From positions 62,001 to 126,000 of the forward strand of contig CAJJDP010000028.1 of assembly GCA_905182995.1 (NCBI GenBank): 64,000 nucleotides of DNA. Reading direction: 5' to 3'. Under the pieces are notes generated by a model, which was given only the letters and a program-made list of their open reading frames with translations, made no database searches and was not told where the DNA came from. Below, one piece after another: positions 12,132 through 22,967 of the stretch (positions are counted from its first letter, which is position 1; every line of letters begins with the position of its first letter). The DNA comes from Paramecium octaurelia. Its lineage: Eukaryota > Ciliophora > Oligohymenophorea > Peniculida > Parameciidae. The position numbers and the translations under genes were made by a program.

Positions 12132-12588
12132 ATTATTATCGGTTAAATACAATTACAGTTCTACTGTTTGTTAATGGAGATATTAATTTTGATTATGAAA
12201 AATATTTCGATTTAAAAGAACTACATGTAGGATAGAAAAAATTTTTAATCAAATTGAAAGTATTAATTAATATCTATGAAAGGTGTGTTATATTTCGGCT
12301 AATAGACTATCTTCAAATTTTTGCATATCAAACAACATTATCAGCCAAACAATCACTTAATAAAATATGGCATTCTATGAATTGAAAAGATATGGACAAG
12401 TCAAAGTGATTATCAATAAAACTATTTGTGAATTAAGGAAAATGAAGTAGAAAGCAAATTATAGCATATTTAAAGATTATAAATTTTACATTCTAGCAAT
12501 TGGAAGTGTGGCTGCTATTGGTTTATTATGGAAGGGTTTTTCTAATTAAGAGAATTAGGCAAGGAAATTATTAAGATAATAATAATGA
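10933..12588 (+). CDS. Predicted C-terminal tail-anchored protein, unknown family
   Basis: Predicted 503 residues from MDNPNNSTFMLFKQEQ. Five introns are inferred: 11122-11153, 11207-11242, 11385-11415, 12090-12111 and 12283-12305 (32, 36, 31, 22 and 23 nt; the first three are longer than usual). The body is helical and polar, with a conserved-looking SCWEQDLGPENQ and several Glu/Lys/Gln-rich stretches. Near the C-terminus one hydrophobic helix, FYILAIGSVAAIGLLWKGF, is followed by a short Gln/Arg tail. This suggests a tail-anchored protein of ER, mitochondrion or peroxisome facing the cytosol. No family is recognised. The first three introns are the least certain part. Confidence 0.6.
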
Positions 12589-12635
12589 GTATACTGTTAT
12601 TAATTTATAAATTTATTTATTTAACTGCTAATAGA

Positions 12636-13423
12636 ATGAACTAACCAAATCATGTAATTTCAGAGAATCTCGTGATTTCATAACCACTTTATGACAACGA
12701 TTTAGCTGCCTAATCAATATATGACAAATATCTGAAAGACTGTACTTTGATGCCAAATCGATTAATAGAGGAATCAAAGGAAACATAAGAAAGGCCATTT
12801 GCAGGAACAAGGCCAAATAGTTAACAACAATAGAATTAAAGAAATGATCAAATCATTTAAGAAATTAGTTCTCAAGAAAGAGAGTAAAGAAACCGTAATC
12901 AATAATAAATTTAGTAAGCCAATTATTAGTAGGATCAATAATATTAAAATAATCAAATGAGATATCCTCAATAAAATATCTATTATCATCAAAGATAATT
13001 TAATTAATTCTAAAATTATCATCACGATTAGCATCATTACTATCAACATAGAAGGAACCAATAAAATTATAGAATGGAATAAGAATATTATGGTCATTAA
13101 TTGAGGAGATAAGAACAAGGAAGAAGAAGGCAGCAGTAATAGCCAAAATATGGATTGGATTTAAATGAGATTGCAGCTTTGAGTGAGATTGTGTTTAGGT
13201 AGAGCAGGGCTTCATGTTGGGATGATGAAAACAAGAAATGTAGTATTTGCATTTCACACTTTGAGGAAAATGAAAAGATCAGATTTTTGCCCTGTTTACA
13301 TAGGTATTATTATGAATTGATTATTGATTTCATTCAGGTTGCGTCGATTCTTGGTTGGCCTCCAAAGGATCATGTCCATTATGTAAAAAGTATGTCCGGT
13401 CCTTAGTTTAATAATTTTCATGA
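12636..13423 (+). CDS. RING-H2 finger protein (putative E3 ubiquitin ligase) with Gln/Asn/His-rich N-terminus
   Basis: Predicted ~254 residues. The N-terminal ~170 are Gln/Asn/Tyr/His-rich low complexity. The C-terminus carries a RING-H2: CSIC, then LPCLHR, then FHSGCVDSWL and CPLC, as in E3 ligases that pass ubiquitin from an E2. To join HR to FHSGC, a 23-nt segment at about 13304-13326 must be removed. It begins GTATTATTATG like an intron but ends TTG rather than TAG. The only AG available (34-nt intron) breaks the RING. One base may be missing at the acceptor, through assembly error or a real mutation. RING identity is firm; the exon junction is not. Confidence 0.75.
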
Positions 13424-13510
13424 GACACACACTATATATATAATAATTACTTCAACATAATTAATTATTAGGATTAATAATTATTGATAAAGAAAATACA
13501 AATCGGAAAA

Positions 13511-14254
13511 TCATTTGTTTTAATTCTCAGGGAAAAATTTCGTTTTTTAAGAAACAAATTTTCTTTTAACTTTTACAGGAGGTGGTATTTCATCTTCTTC
13601 TTTTATAACTTCTGTCGCTATTCTTCCATTTTGTAGATTAATTACCTTAACACGCTTTTAAAATTCAACTTTTCTTTAAGTGTTTAAGTCATCCTATTAT
13701 GAATTCTCTGAATCGTGTAAAAATGGAGTTTCTAGGTTAGTTTAACTTTAAGTTTGATTCTTGCCTCTTCTGTTGAATCTATTTTAAATTATTCTTTAGG
13801 ACTGGGTCTCCTAATTTGGGAAACTCAATTGATCCTCTATCATTTTGATAAACATATGTGATTCTTTTCTTTATTTATGAAGACCAGGCAAAATAATGTG
13901 AGAATCACCAAGAGAATTTTACTGAGAAAAAATATTCTACAATTGGACTTTAAGTTGATTGTGTTTTGATTCAGGCATCAGTGTTAATGGTTTATTTATG
14001 AGTTATGATGAGTTTTATTAGATTTTAGGGAAACGAATGGTGACTTCTTAAATTCTGTCGGTTTATGCACCTTATTGGTAGATTTCTTCTGGTTTAAAAG
14101 GGGCAAAGAATTAACTTTCAGTTTCCTTAAGTTGTTCTAGATTATTAAGAAATTGAGCAGGTTTTAAAGACCTTAAAATTTAAGGGTTAGGCTAATGTGG
14201 ATATTCAACTTTTAAATCAGGCTAGGAAGCTATTTTATGATGTAAAGTTAGCAT
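13511..14254 (-). CDS. Hypothetical, Gln-rich disordered protein
   Basis: A single uninterrupted frame of 247 residues (start MLTLHHKIASQPD). It is rich in Gln, Asn, Lys and Pro, with a charged C-terminus (EEDEIPPPVKVKRK). No domain, signal or membrane segment is seen. It converges on the RING gene at 12636-13423 with ~90 bp between the stops. The amino-acid usage (TAA/TAG Gln mixed with balanced codons) and length favour a real gene. Function unknown. Confidence 0.65.
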
Positions 14255-15042
14255 AAATATTAATTTATGTCAGAAAAAACTTGAAATTTATAATCTTATC
14301 ACATTATAAGAGTATTTGGATAATTATATGATTTATAATTTGTAATACTTAAGTTTTATTTGCTGATCTTAATTTCAATAACACATTAGGTGTTTGATAC
14401 CATTTCATTCATTTAAGTTAAAGGAAGAAAAAATATTGGTAATTATTATACGATAATAATGATTAAAAATTAGTGATAAAATATATTTATATTTAGTTTT
14501 ATATAAATGGAAATAAATCTAATTTGTAGAAGAGAAGTCTATTCACAAAAATTATTATATTCAAGTATTTACTTCTTTGATGTAATTATTCTCTATTACT
14601 TAATTTTTGTGAATAATTTATGTATATTTATTTAATTTCAACTCTTTTTAACACTACTAGATTCCAATATTTTATTCTAAATATATGATTAGATTTGATT
14701 TGCAGATTTCTAAATTTTTTAGCTAGTCTTTAAGCTAATTTTCATTCATTCCTTATTTTTCAACCTATTATTATTTGATATATTTCTTTTATGGGCATAA
14801 AATTATATTCTTGAAGCTTATATTTCAAATATTTGAATGATTTTGTCATTTCAGAAGCAAATCTAAATAATATTGATATATAATTAAATGGAGCTTAATT
14901 CATGATCTTAGCTCAAATCTAAAAGCATTTTGCTATCTTCTCAAAGCATTGCTTTAGATATGACGATGTAAATTATTTAAAAAGTTGTCTTTAGTCCTTT
15001 TGGCTTTGATTAAAAATAAAATATAAAGTATAATAAAATCAA
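14255..15042. other. Long AT-rich intergenic interval
   Basis: No dependable gene. It contains a perfect 14-bp inverted repeat (14541-14554 and 14601-14614). Upstream of RBX1 the last ~100 bp hold no recognisable element beyond AT-rich DNA. Confidence 0.5.
14541..14614. repeat. Inverted repeat, 14-bp perfect arms, 46-bp spacer
   Basis: ATTCACAAAAATTA at 14541-14554 is the exact reverse complement of 14601-14614. It lies in non-coding DNA between a minus-strand hypothetical and RBX1. It could form a stem-loop. In DNA this AT-rich some perfect arms of this size are expected by chance. Confidence 0.5.
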
Positions 15043-15340
15043 ATGGATTAAAAGCCGGAAAGAGTGTTTGAAATAAAAAAATGGAATGCTGTTGCTTTGT
15101 GGAGCTGGGATATTAAAGTAGACAACTGCGCCATATGCAAAAATCATATAATGGAGAAATGTATTGAATGTGATGCATAGGAGGGATAAGGAGAATGCAT
15201 TGTAGCTTGGGGAACATGTAATCATGTATCAAAGAATTTTATTTTAGGCGTATCATTTTCATTGCATTGAGAGATGGCTAAAGAATAGGTAGACTTGCCC
15301 ATTGGATAATCGAAATTGGGAATATTAAAAATATGGATGA
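15043..15340 (+). CDS. RBX1: RING-box protein 1 (RBX1/ROC1), cullin-RING ligase RING subunit
   Basis: RBX1 binds the C-terminal domain of cullins and recruits the ubiquitin-charged E2 in SCF-type ligases. The 91-residue product has the family's hallmark sequence: [33 protein letters not shown], then [19 protein letters not shown] and [14 protein letters not shown]. All zinc-binding positions, including the family-specific Asp in CPLD, are present. One 22-nt intron at 15226-15247 splits the RING between CNH and AYH. Length is slightly under the usual ~108 because the N-terminus is short. Confidence 0.96.
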
Positions 15341-15367
15341 GTGTGTTATTTTATATAATTAAATATA

Positions 15368-17451
15368 ATGGATAGTAATTGTTATTAGTAAATTGAGATT
15401 TTCATTTCTGGAAGATAATTGAAAGACTTGGATTATTTCAGCAAGTCGGATCCTTTTGTAATAGTGTACATCAAAACAAATAATTAATGGATTAAGATTG
15501 GAAATACGGAAACCATTTCTAACAATTTAAATCCAAACTTTAAGAGAACTTTTCAACTTGATTATGTGTTCGAGACAGTTTAACCAATTAGATTCGAGGT
15601 GAGAGATGATGATGGAAGCAACTCAGAGTTGATTGGTTAAGTAGAAACAACAATAGGTACTTTATTTGGAGCTAGGAATCAGACATCGATTTTAGAACTT
15701 GGATAAAGAGGAGGTAAACTAATTATTAGATGTGATAAAATATAAGAGGGAAATGAATTTATGATAATGAGATGGAGTGGAGTCAAGCTAATGAATACAG
15801 ATGGATGGTTTGATAAATCTGATCCCTTTCTTAGGTTTTACAGGTAAAGGGAGGATTCTACATATATTCAAACTTATGAGAGTGAAGTAATCATGGACAA
15901 TTTGAGTCCGCTTTGGAAAACATTTGAGATACAAAGTGTTAAATTGGCTCTTTCAAATGATAAAAAGATTAAAATTGAATGTTGGGATTGGGAAAAAAGT
16001 GGAAAACATCAATTTATAGGAGAATTGTTGACAACAATACCAGAATTGCAACAGACAAGAGAATATTAATTAACAAATCCCAAGCACAAGAATCCAGGAA
16101 GACTGAGATTAGATTAATTTAGTACATACATTAGACCAAGTTTTTAAGATTATGTATAATCATTTGTATATCTTTAAGATACGAGGAGGTTTGTAATTAA
16201 ACTTAATGACTGCAATTGATTTTACCGGCTCTAATGGAGCCCCTCATCAGCCAGGTAGCTTGCATTATCGTTCTCCAAATGGTTTAAATCAATATCAACT
16301 TGCCATTAATGCAGTTGGAGAGATTCTCCTTGCATATGATTATGATAAGATGGTACCTTGCTTCGGTTTTGGTGCCAATTTGAATTATCCAACAATGAGA
16401 TCGAACCAAGTTTCTCATTGTTTCCCCCTATCCGGAGATCCTAACCAACTGAATGCCTTTGAATTATAAGGAATTGCCAATCTTTACAATTATGCACTCG
16501 CTAATGTCACATTTTCAGGCCCCACATACTTTGGACCAATCATATCAGAAGCTCTTAGACAAATATATGCTCAACAATAAACTGAACAAAACGTAAGTTT
16601 TTTTTAAATGTTTTAGGTATACACAATATTATTGATTTTAACAGATGGTATCATTCATGATATGGAATAAACTAAATAATTGATTGTCAATAGTGCTAGA
16701 TTACCTTTGTCCATTATTATTATTGGAGTTGGAAATGAAAACTTTTCAATGATGGAAGAATTAGATGGCGATCAAGGTAAACTTAATCAATTACTTTTTA
16801 GGTCTTTATTCGGGGAACAAAAAGGCTGAAAGAGATCTAGTTTAATTTGTTCCTTTTCGTAATTTTGGCGGAAATCAGGTTAATCTAGCAAGACATGTAT
16901 TAGCTGAGATCCCAGAATAAATAGTCAAATATCATTAATTGATCGGCAAGAAGCCAAATGCACCTTTGTTTGTAGATATCAACCAAATGGGCATGACTAT
17001 GGCAAATTAACAAATGAGATAACAAGAATCTTAGCAACAATATATACCTTCTTAAATTTAATAACCCAATATATAACCCAACACGCAACCTCCATTTTAA
17101 CCACCTCCTCACTAATAACAAATGCAACCACAAGTTCCAGGATACTCTTCATAATATTAGTAATAAAATTAACCATATCCACCACCTACATAATAAGGAT
17201 ATCCCTATTAATAACCAATCAGTTAATCTTATCAATAAGGGAGAGCTTCTGAATAAATCAACCCATCTAACTTCATGTAGTAATAATATGGATAGCCTGT
17301 CTAAAACAACAGGTAAAGTTGCAACCTATAGTAAGCACCTTACTAATAATAACCACAAGGTTAGATGCAGAATAGTTAAATACCAAATTATTAATATCCT
17401 CCTATAAGTCAATCTTAAGCCTATGCTTAAGTAAAAAATCCTATGGAGTGA
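15368..17451 (+). CDS. Copine (two C2 domains plus von Willebrand A domain)
   Basis: Copines are calcium-dependent phospholipid-binding proteins of membrane trafficking and signalling. The 669-residue product has C2A (about residues 8-130, [13 protein letters not shown]), C2B (about 135-255, [10 protein letters not shown]) and a copine vWA domain with the MIDAS-type sequence [36 protein letters not shown] and LLILTDGII. The C-terminal ~190 residues are a Gln/Pro/Tyr-rich tail, longer than in most copines. Three introns: 16154-16178, 16593-16616 and 16777-16801. The start lies 27 bp after the RBX1 stop on the same strand. Confidence 0.93.
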
Positions 17452-17959
17452 AAAATGTCATTTAAAAATATAGTTCAAAATCATAATCATCAATATTAAA
17501 ACCTGAGTCTTTAGTTTTAACATAAATTCAAAACCTCATCTTGATTTATGGTGTTCTTAGATTTAAGTCTGCTTCTATAATTATTAATCAGAATTTAATT
17601 TTTTATCAATATAGTAATGTTGGTAACTAACTTAATCAAATTAAAGAGCATATTTCTATTATATAGAGTATAAAATCTTTTTATTTAATATTATGTTAAT
17701 ATTAGGATCTTAAGATTCTATTTTAATTTCTCATACTGTTCTAGAAAGTTTGTATTTATTAGTTCAAATTATATTTATAGATTACTTATTTTCTATCTAA
17801 AAATTGCTTCAATATTATAGGGGACCTTTTCTTAGACATTCTAAAATAATCAAACAATGGTTGTTCTAATTTGAATAATCTACTCTAAATTATTTGTAAT
17901 TATTTAATTAGCAATAATTTATCCCAATGTCTTATATTTAATTTCAATAATTTAAATTA
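17452..17959. other. Intergenic, AT-rich
   Basis: No gene seen. The 1.36-kb duplicated block begins at 17699, inside this stretch, so the upstream region of RPN3 is duplicated too. Confidence 0.5.
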
Positions 17960-19059
17960 ATGGAATAGTAAGCTGCAGCAACTCAAGAGAAAACTCAAAA
18001 TTAAACACAAGCTTCATCTGCTTAATAACCTTAGGCTCAAGCATAAAAACCAAAGACAGTCTTATCTGAAATCAAACTCTAAATTTTATTATTAGAAAAG
18101 GCAGTCAGTTCTAAAGATATTAAGGCAATTCAAAAAGTATCAATCTTTGTGAAAAAGTTCAGAAATGTAATACCCTTTAATTGATTTTTAGACTGTAAAG
18201 TCTCATCATTTGGCCAAACTCTACACCGCATTCTTTCCAAATGTAGCAGCTTAATAAGGAAATGATTTCGATGCCAATTTCAACGAAGATTTAGGCTTGA
18301 GTGCTTAAGTTATTTCCAAGCTAAATAAAATAATTGAAGTGAATGTATTTATTCAATGCCTTTATCTCATTTGGCTCTTTTAATAAAAATAAGCTGAAGC
18401 ATACGAATAGTTGAATGTTATTGGAAAACAATTATTATAATAAGTTCAATAAAATAACAAAAGATATTTAGATACTCTATTAGGAGTCATCTATGAATAT
18501 TTATCAAAATCACATGAGAAATTAGGCAAACTAGATTAAATCAGAGAGTAATTATATTTCAATATATTATATTATAGTGTCCTATTTGAAGGTTATAGAA
18601 ATGCTTGTTAAAACAGAGATGAAAATGGTCAGGCCATTTTAATAAACCTAATTTTGAGGAACTTTATTCATTACAATTAGTATGAATAGAGTTATAATTT
18701 CTTAAAAAAGACTGAATTCCCTGAACACGCTTTTGGAAACCAACAGGCAAGATTCTTATATTATACTGGACTCATCCATGCAATTAGAGGTGAATACTAA
18801 GAAGCCTATAAGAATCTTACCTAAGCAAGTCACAAGGCTCCAGATAATACAGCCTTGGGATTCAAAGTCTAAGCGATCAAAGTGATTGCTTTAGTTGAAT
18901 TGTTACTAGGTAATGTTCCAAATAGAGATACTTTCACTTCCCCTGAATATCAATAGGCTCTGTATCCTTACTATAGGATTGTTTCAACTGTTATCAAAGG
19001 AAATTTAGGGGAATTCCAATAGGAAGTAGCAAGATCAGAAAATATATTGAGGAGAGACA
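17699..19059 (+). repeat. First copy of a 1,361-bp direct duplication ending at an assembly N
   Basis: Positions 17699-19059 reappear without visible change at 19061-20421 (offset 1,362), separated by one N. This is the same structure as at 9465-12131 and has the same likely cause: overlapping contig ends left unmerged. Confidence 0.9.
17960..19059 (+). pseudogene. Truncated duplicate of RPN3 (probable assembly artefact)
   Basis: Identical to the 5' part of the complete RPN3 gene at 19322-20885, breaking off at the N at 19060 after ENILRRD. It carries the same first intron (18167-18191). Not to be counted as a second gene without proof that the duplication is real. Confidence 0.85.
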
Positions 19060-19060
19060 N
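19060..19060. other. Assembly gap (single N)
   Basis: A single N between two identical 1.36-kb blocks. Confidence 0.95.
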
Positions 19061-20421
19061 ATATTAGGATCTTAAGATTCTATTTTAATTTCTCATACTG
19101 TTCTAGAAAGTTTGTATTTATTAGTTCAAATTATATTTATAGATTACTTATTTTCTATCTAAAAATTGCTTCAATATTATAGGGGACCTTTTCTTAGACA
19201 TTCTAAAATAATCAAACAATGGTTGTTCTAATTTGAATAATCTACTCTAAATTATTTGTAATTATTTAATTAGCAATAATTTATCCCAATGTCTTATATT
19301 TAATTTCAATAATTTAAATTAATGGAATAGTAAGCTGCAGCAACTCAAGAGAAAACTCAAAATTAAACACAAGCTTCATCTGCTTAATAACCTTAGGCTC
19401 AAGCATAAAAACCAAAGACAGTCTTATCTGAAATCAAACTCTAAATTTTATTATTAGAAAAGGCAGTCAGTTCTAAAGATATTAAGGCAATTCAAAAAGT
19501 ATCAATCTTTGTGAAAAAGTTCAGAAATGTAATACCCTTTAATTGATTTTTAGACTGTAAAGTCTCATCATTTGGCCAAACTCTACACCGCATTCTTTCC
19601 AAATGTAGCAGCTTAATAAGGAAATGATTTCGATGCCAATTTCAACGAAGATTTAGGCTTGAGTGCTTAAGTTATTTCCAAGCTAAATAAAATAATTGAA
19701 GTGAATGTATTTATTCAATGCCTTTATCTCATTTGGCTCTTTTAATAAAAATAAGCTGAAGCATACGAATAGTTGAATGTTATTGGAAAACAATTATTAT
19801 AATAAGTTCAATAAAATAACAAAAGATATTTAGATACTCTATTAGGAGTCATCTATGAATATTTATCAAAATCACATGAGAAATTAGGCAAACTAGATTA
19901 AATCAGAGAGTAATTATATTTCAATATATTATATTATAGTGTCCTATTTGAAGGTTATAGAAATGCTTGTTAAAACAGAGATGAAAATGGTCAGGCCATT
20001 TTAATAAACCTAATTTTGAGGAACTTTATTCATTACAATTAGTATGAATAGAGTTATAATTTCTTAAAAAAGACTGAATTCCCTGAACACGCTTTTGGAA
20101 ACCAACAGGCAAGATTCTTATATTATACTGGACTCATCCATGCAATTAGAGGTGAATACTAAGAAGCCTATAAGAATCTTACCTAAGCAAGTCACAAGGC
20201 TCCAGATAATACAGCCTTGGGATTCAAAGTCTAAGCGATCAAAGTGATTGCTTTAGTTGAATTGTTACTAGGTAATGTTCCAAATAGAGATACTTTCACT
20301 TCCCCTGAATATCAATAGGCTCTGTATCCTTACTATAGGATTGTTTCAACTGTTATCAAAGGAAATTTAGGGGAATTCCAATAGGAAGTAGCAAGATCAG
20401 AAAATATATTGAGGAGAGACA
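19061..20421 (+). repeat. Second copy of the 1,361-bp direct duplication
   Basis: Identical to 17699-19059. This copy runs on into unique sequence and contains the full RPN3 gene. Confidence 0.9.
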
Positions 20422-20885
20422 AACTATTTAATTTAATTTAAAGGTATTGAATTCGAATCATTGAATTTTTAGATTACCATAAATAGTTATTAAGGCTGGT
20501 CTAAGAAGGATTAACTTATCCTATTCTAGAATTTCCTTAAATGATATTCACGAAAAATTAAATCTTCCAAGATAATGCAATGCTGAATAAGTTGTAGCCA
20601 AAGCTATAAGAGATGGCACTTTGGCAGCAGTCATTGATCATGAGAATTAAATAGTTATAACCAAAGAAACTAATGATCTTTACGGAACCAAGGCTCCTTA
20701 AGAAGCTTATGGAGAGAGAATCAATAATTGCCTAGGACTCTATAATTAGGCTGTTAAAGTAATGAATTAGATAATCTAATTAGGCTTTATAATATTAAAA
20801 TCCAGAATATGATTATGGAGAAAAGCAGGCTGATGATGAATTAACAACTGATGAATTATTAAGTTTAGCTGAGCTTGACTATTGA
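19322..20885 (+). CDS. RPN3: 26S proteasome regulatory subunit RPN3 (PSMD3)
   Basis: A PCI-domain subunit of the 19S lid, needed for lid assembly and proteasome function. The 494-residue product starts with a Gln-rich leader and then follows the family: LYTGLIHAIRGEYQEAYKNL-like TPR helices (text reads LYYTGLIHAIRGEYQEA), KAPDNTALGFKVQ, VIALVELLLGNVPNR, then the PCI/winged-helix part INLSYSRISLNDIHEKL, VVAKAIRDGTLAAVIDH and GERINNCLGLYNQAVKA. Introns lie at 19529-19553, 20444-20472 and 20759-20783. Length matches the usual ~500 residues. Confidence 0.95.
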
Positions 20886-20934
20886 GTAGCATAAAAATGT
20901 ATAACCACCTAATAATTATATTTCATTTAGAAGT

Positions 20935-22408
20935 TCATTTATTTGTAAAATTGACACAGGGTTCTCTATACAGTTACAATACCCATATATTATTCTGCAT
21001 CTCCACTTTTTCCACCAAGGTACTCCAGACTAATTGTAAGGCTGGATCCTTTTGATACAGTATTTCTTTGCCTTCATATTGAATTATTGTAGTTCTTTCC
21101 CAAACTTCTACATAAACTTGACCCTATTGAAAAGTTACCTCAAGTATTTCAAAGAGGAGTCTTTTCAATTATATGACTATAGTCATAATATCCTCATTTT
21201 ATGGATTATAAAATGTTAATTTGTTAAATTTGTAAACAAAATAATCATTTAAATATAAGAAATTGTTGATATCAAATGATTATGTTTTCCATTGCTATTT
21301 AAGAATTTTAGAATTCATAATTTATTTCATGCAACTATTTCTAATTGACCATAAATTATTTAATTGTCTTAGATTCAAAGAGACATGTAAATTTTTATAA
21401 ATGCTCTTTATCAATTTCATCCTCAGATGTTCCTATTTTTTAAATGTTTTCTGCAATATAATTTTGCAATCATCAACTTTTATTACCGAATCATCAAATT
21501 TTATAATGAAGGTTGATGATAAAGATTTCATCATGGAATAATGAATATATTATTTAGCCTTTTTGTCTTTAATTATTTCAATTTTTTTCGAATGAAATTC
21601 GTTTATATCCTCATTTAAGTACAATTGATATAGAGTATTTTCTAGTGAATCTTGATTTAAATGCCAGTCTCGCAAAAACTCCTTTAATTGCTAAGTGGTA
21701 TTGCACTCAAAGGAAATCCTATTTTGAGATTTTAATACAAATTCTAGCTTATCTTCGTTGAATGTAAATATTAAGTACGGATTATCCACAATTTTCGGAA
21801 AAATGCTCTCTAGAAATATCATATATTATACCCCACATGTAATCATATTAGCTCAACAGAAAACTAGTTCTATTCAGAATGTTAAATTTATAAGATAAAA
21901 AACACATAAAACACATCAATATGAGGGTTGTGCTATAAATTGCATAGGATTTCTGTGTTTCCATCATCATTACATAGATTATTCTAAAAAAAAATGTTGA
22001 CACTATAATAAGTAAAGATTCTCTAAATTCTGAAATGAGTATTATAATTACTCCGCAAATCGTAAAATTACTTTAGTATAGGGATAATGCTTATGGGTTC
22101 GTGTCAGTCTTTATAATTAACTCATAGGCTATAAATAAGTAAGCCAGCAAAATGAGTTATATGTTAATTTTATGCATATTAAAAACCAACAAAATAAACG
22201 ACAATATCGAATATATTTGGCAAACAATCAATATAGGCATCAATTCTATATTATTGTCTAGGGCCAATAATATGAGTTTGAAAGTAGCAATTATGAATAG
22301 GCATGCTGAGCCAAATTTAAACACAGGTATACTGATAGTATGAACTCTTGATTATTGATATTCATCCTCTATTTTTTACGATTTAAACCTTAATGTGTAT
22401 TTATTCAT
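20935..22408 (-). CDS. Six-helix membrane protein with cytosolic C-terminal domain, unknown family
   Basis: Predicted 474 residues, start MNKYTLRFKSQKIEDEYQQS. Six hydrophobic segments follow in about residues 25-190 (LFIIATFKLILLAL, LIVCQIYSILSFILLVF, LILLAYLFIAYEL, ICGVIIILI, LLIIVSTFFFRIIYV, LILMCFMCFL). A soluble domain begins ESIFPKIVDNPYLIFTFNED. Two introns, 22306-22332 and 21810-21831, join what otherwise look like two separate frames. Six helices followed by a domain opening with a Pro-rich PAS-like helix recall ciliate membrane sensor proteins, but no catalytic motif is visible. The function is open. Confidence 0.7.
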
Positions 22409-22454
22409 TTGTTCCTCCTTTACTTTATTTAAAAATATTCTTTATAATAATTAA

Positions 22455-22840
22455 ATGGCTGATTAATAAGAATTATCTTAAGTATTTTCTTGAAAAAATT
22501 CCAGTTTTTTTAAATTAGAAGGGACAATAAATCAGACTTTGAGAAATGTTTAATAATTATGCTTTGTATACATTTGGAGTGTTATTATCTGAATTATAAT
22601 ATTTATTATAAAATCTAATACTTCCTAAAATAGAAAGTAGGATTATTTGATAAATAAACAAATTAAATATTTAACAAAAAGTATTAGAAATACTTATATT
22701 AATGGTTTCCGTTAAAAATTATTATAGAATTCCGTATTTTTGAAATTTAAATAAATGATTTATCAACCTTATTCTTTTAGTTTGAATGTAAGGAGATATG
22801 GAAATGGACTCATAAATTAACAACTGGAAAATGGGTTTGA
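22455..22840 (+). CDS. Small hypothetical protein
   Basis: Predicted 120 residues (MADQQELSQ, then an aromatic-rich body ending FECKEIWKWTHKLTTGKWV) if a 23-nt intron at about 22479-22501 is removed. It is divergent from the six-helix protein gene. Support is limited to an open frame, a plausible intron and a Trp-rich C-terminus. It could be chance. Confidence 0.35.
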
Positions 22841-22967
22841 AAAAATAAAGTATAAAAGCCTGAATAATTATTTAATAGTCAGGTTTTGATAATAGAATTT
22901 GCATATCTAATACTCAAAAACAAGTATAGAAATCACAACCAAAGTGAATACTAATAATTATATACTA

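Noticed and set aside
12774-13118. Long Leu/Ile/Ser-rich minus-strand frame
   Set aside because: It is the antisense of the Gln/Asn/His-rich N-terminus of the RING-H2 gene.
14255-14960. Minus-strand chain of open AT-rich frames upstream of the hypothetical gene
   Set aside because: No motif, composition as expected for random AT-rich DNA with TGA as the only stop.
22152-22343. Plus-strand frame beginning MSYMLILCILKTN
   Set aside because: Antisense of the membrane helices of the six-helix protein gene at 20935-22408.
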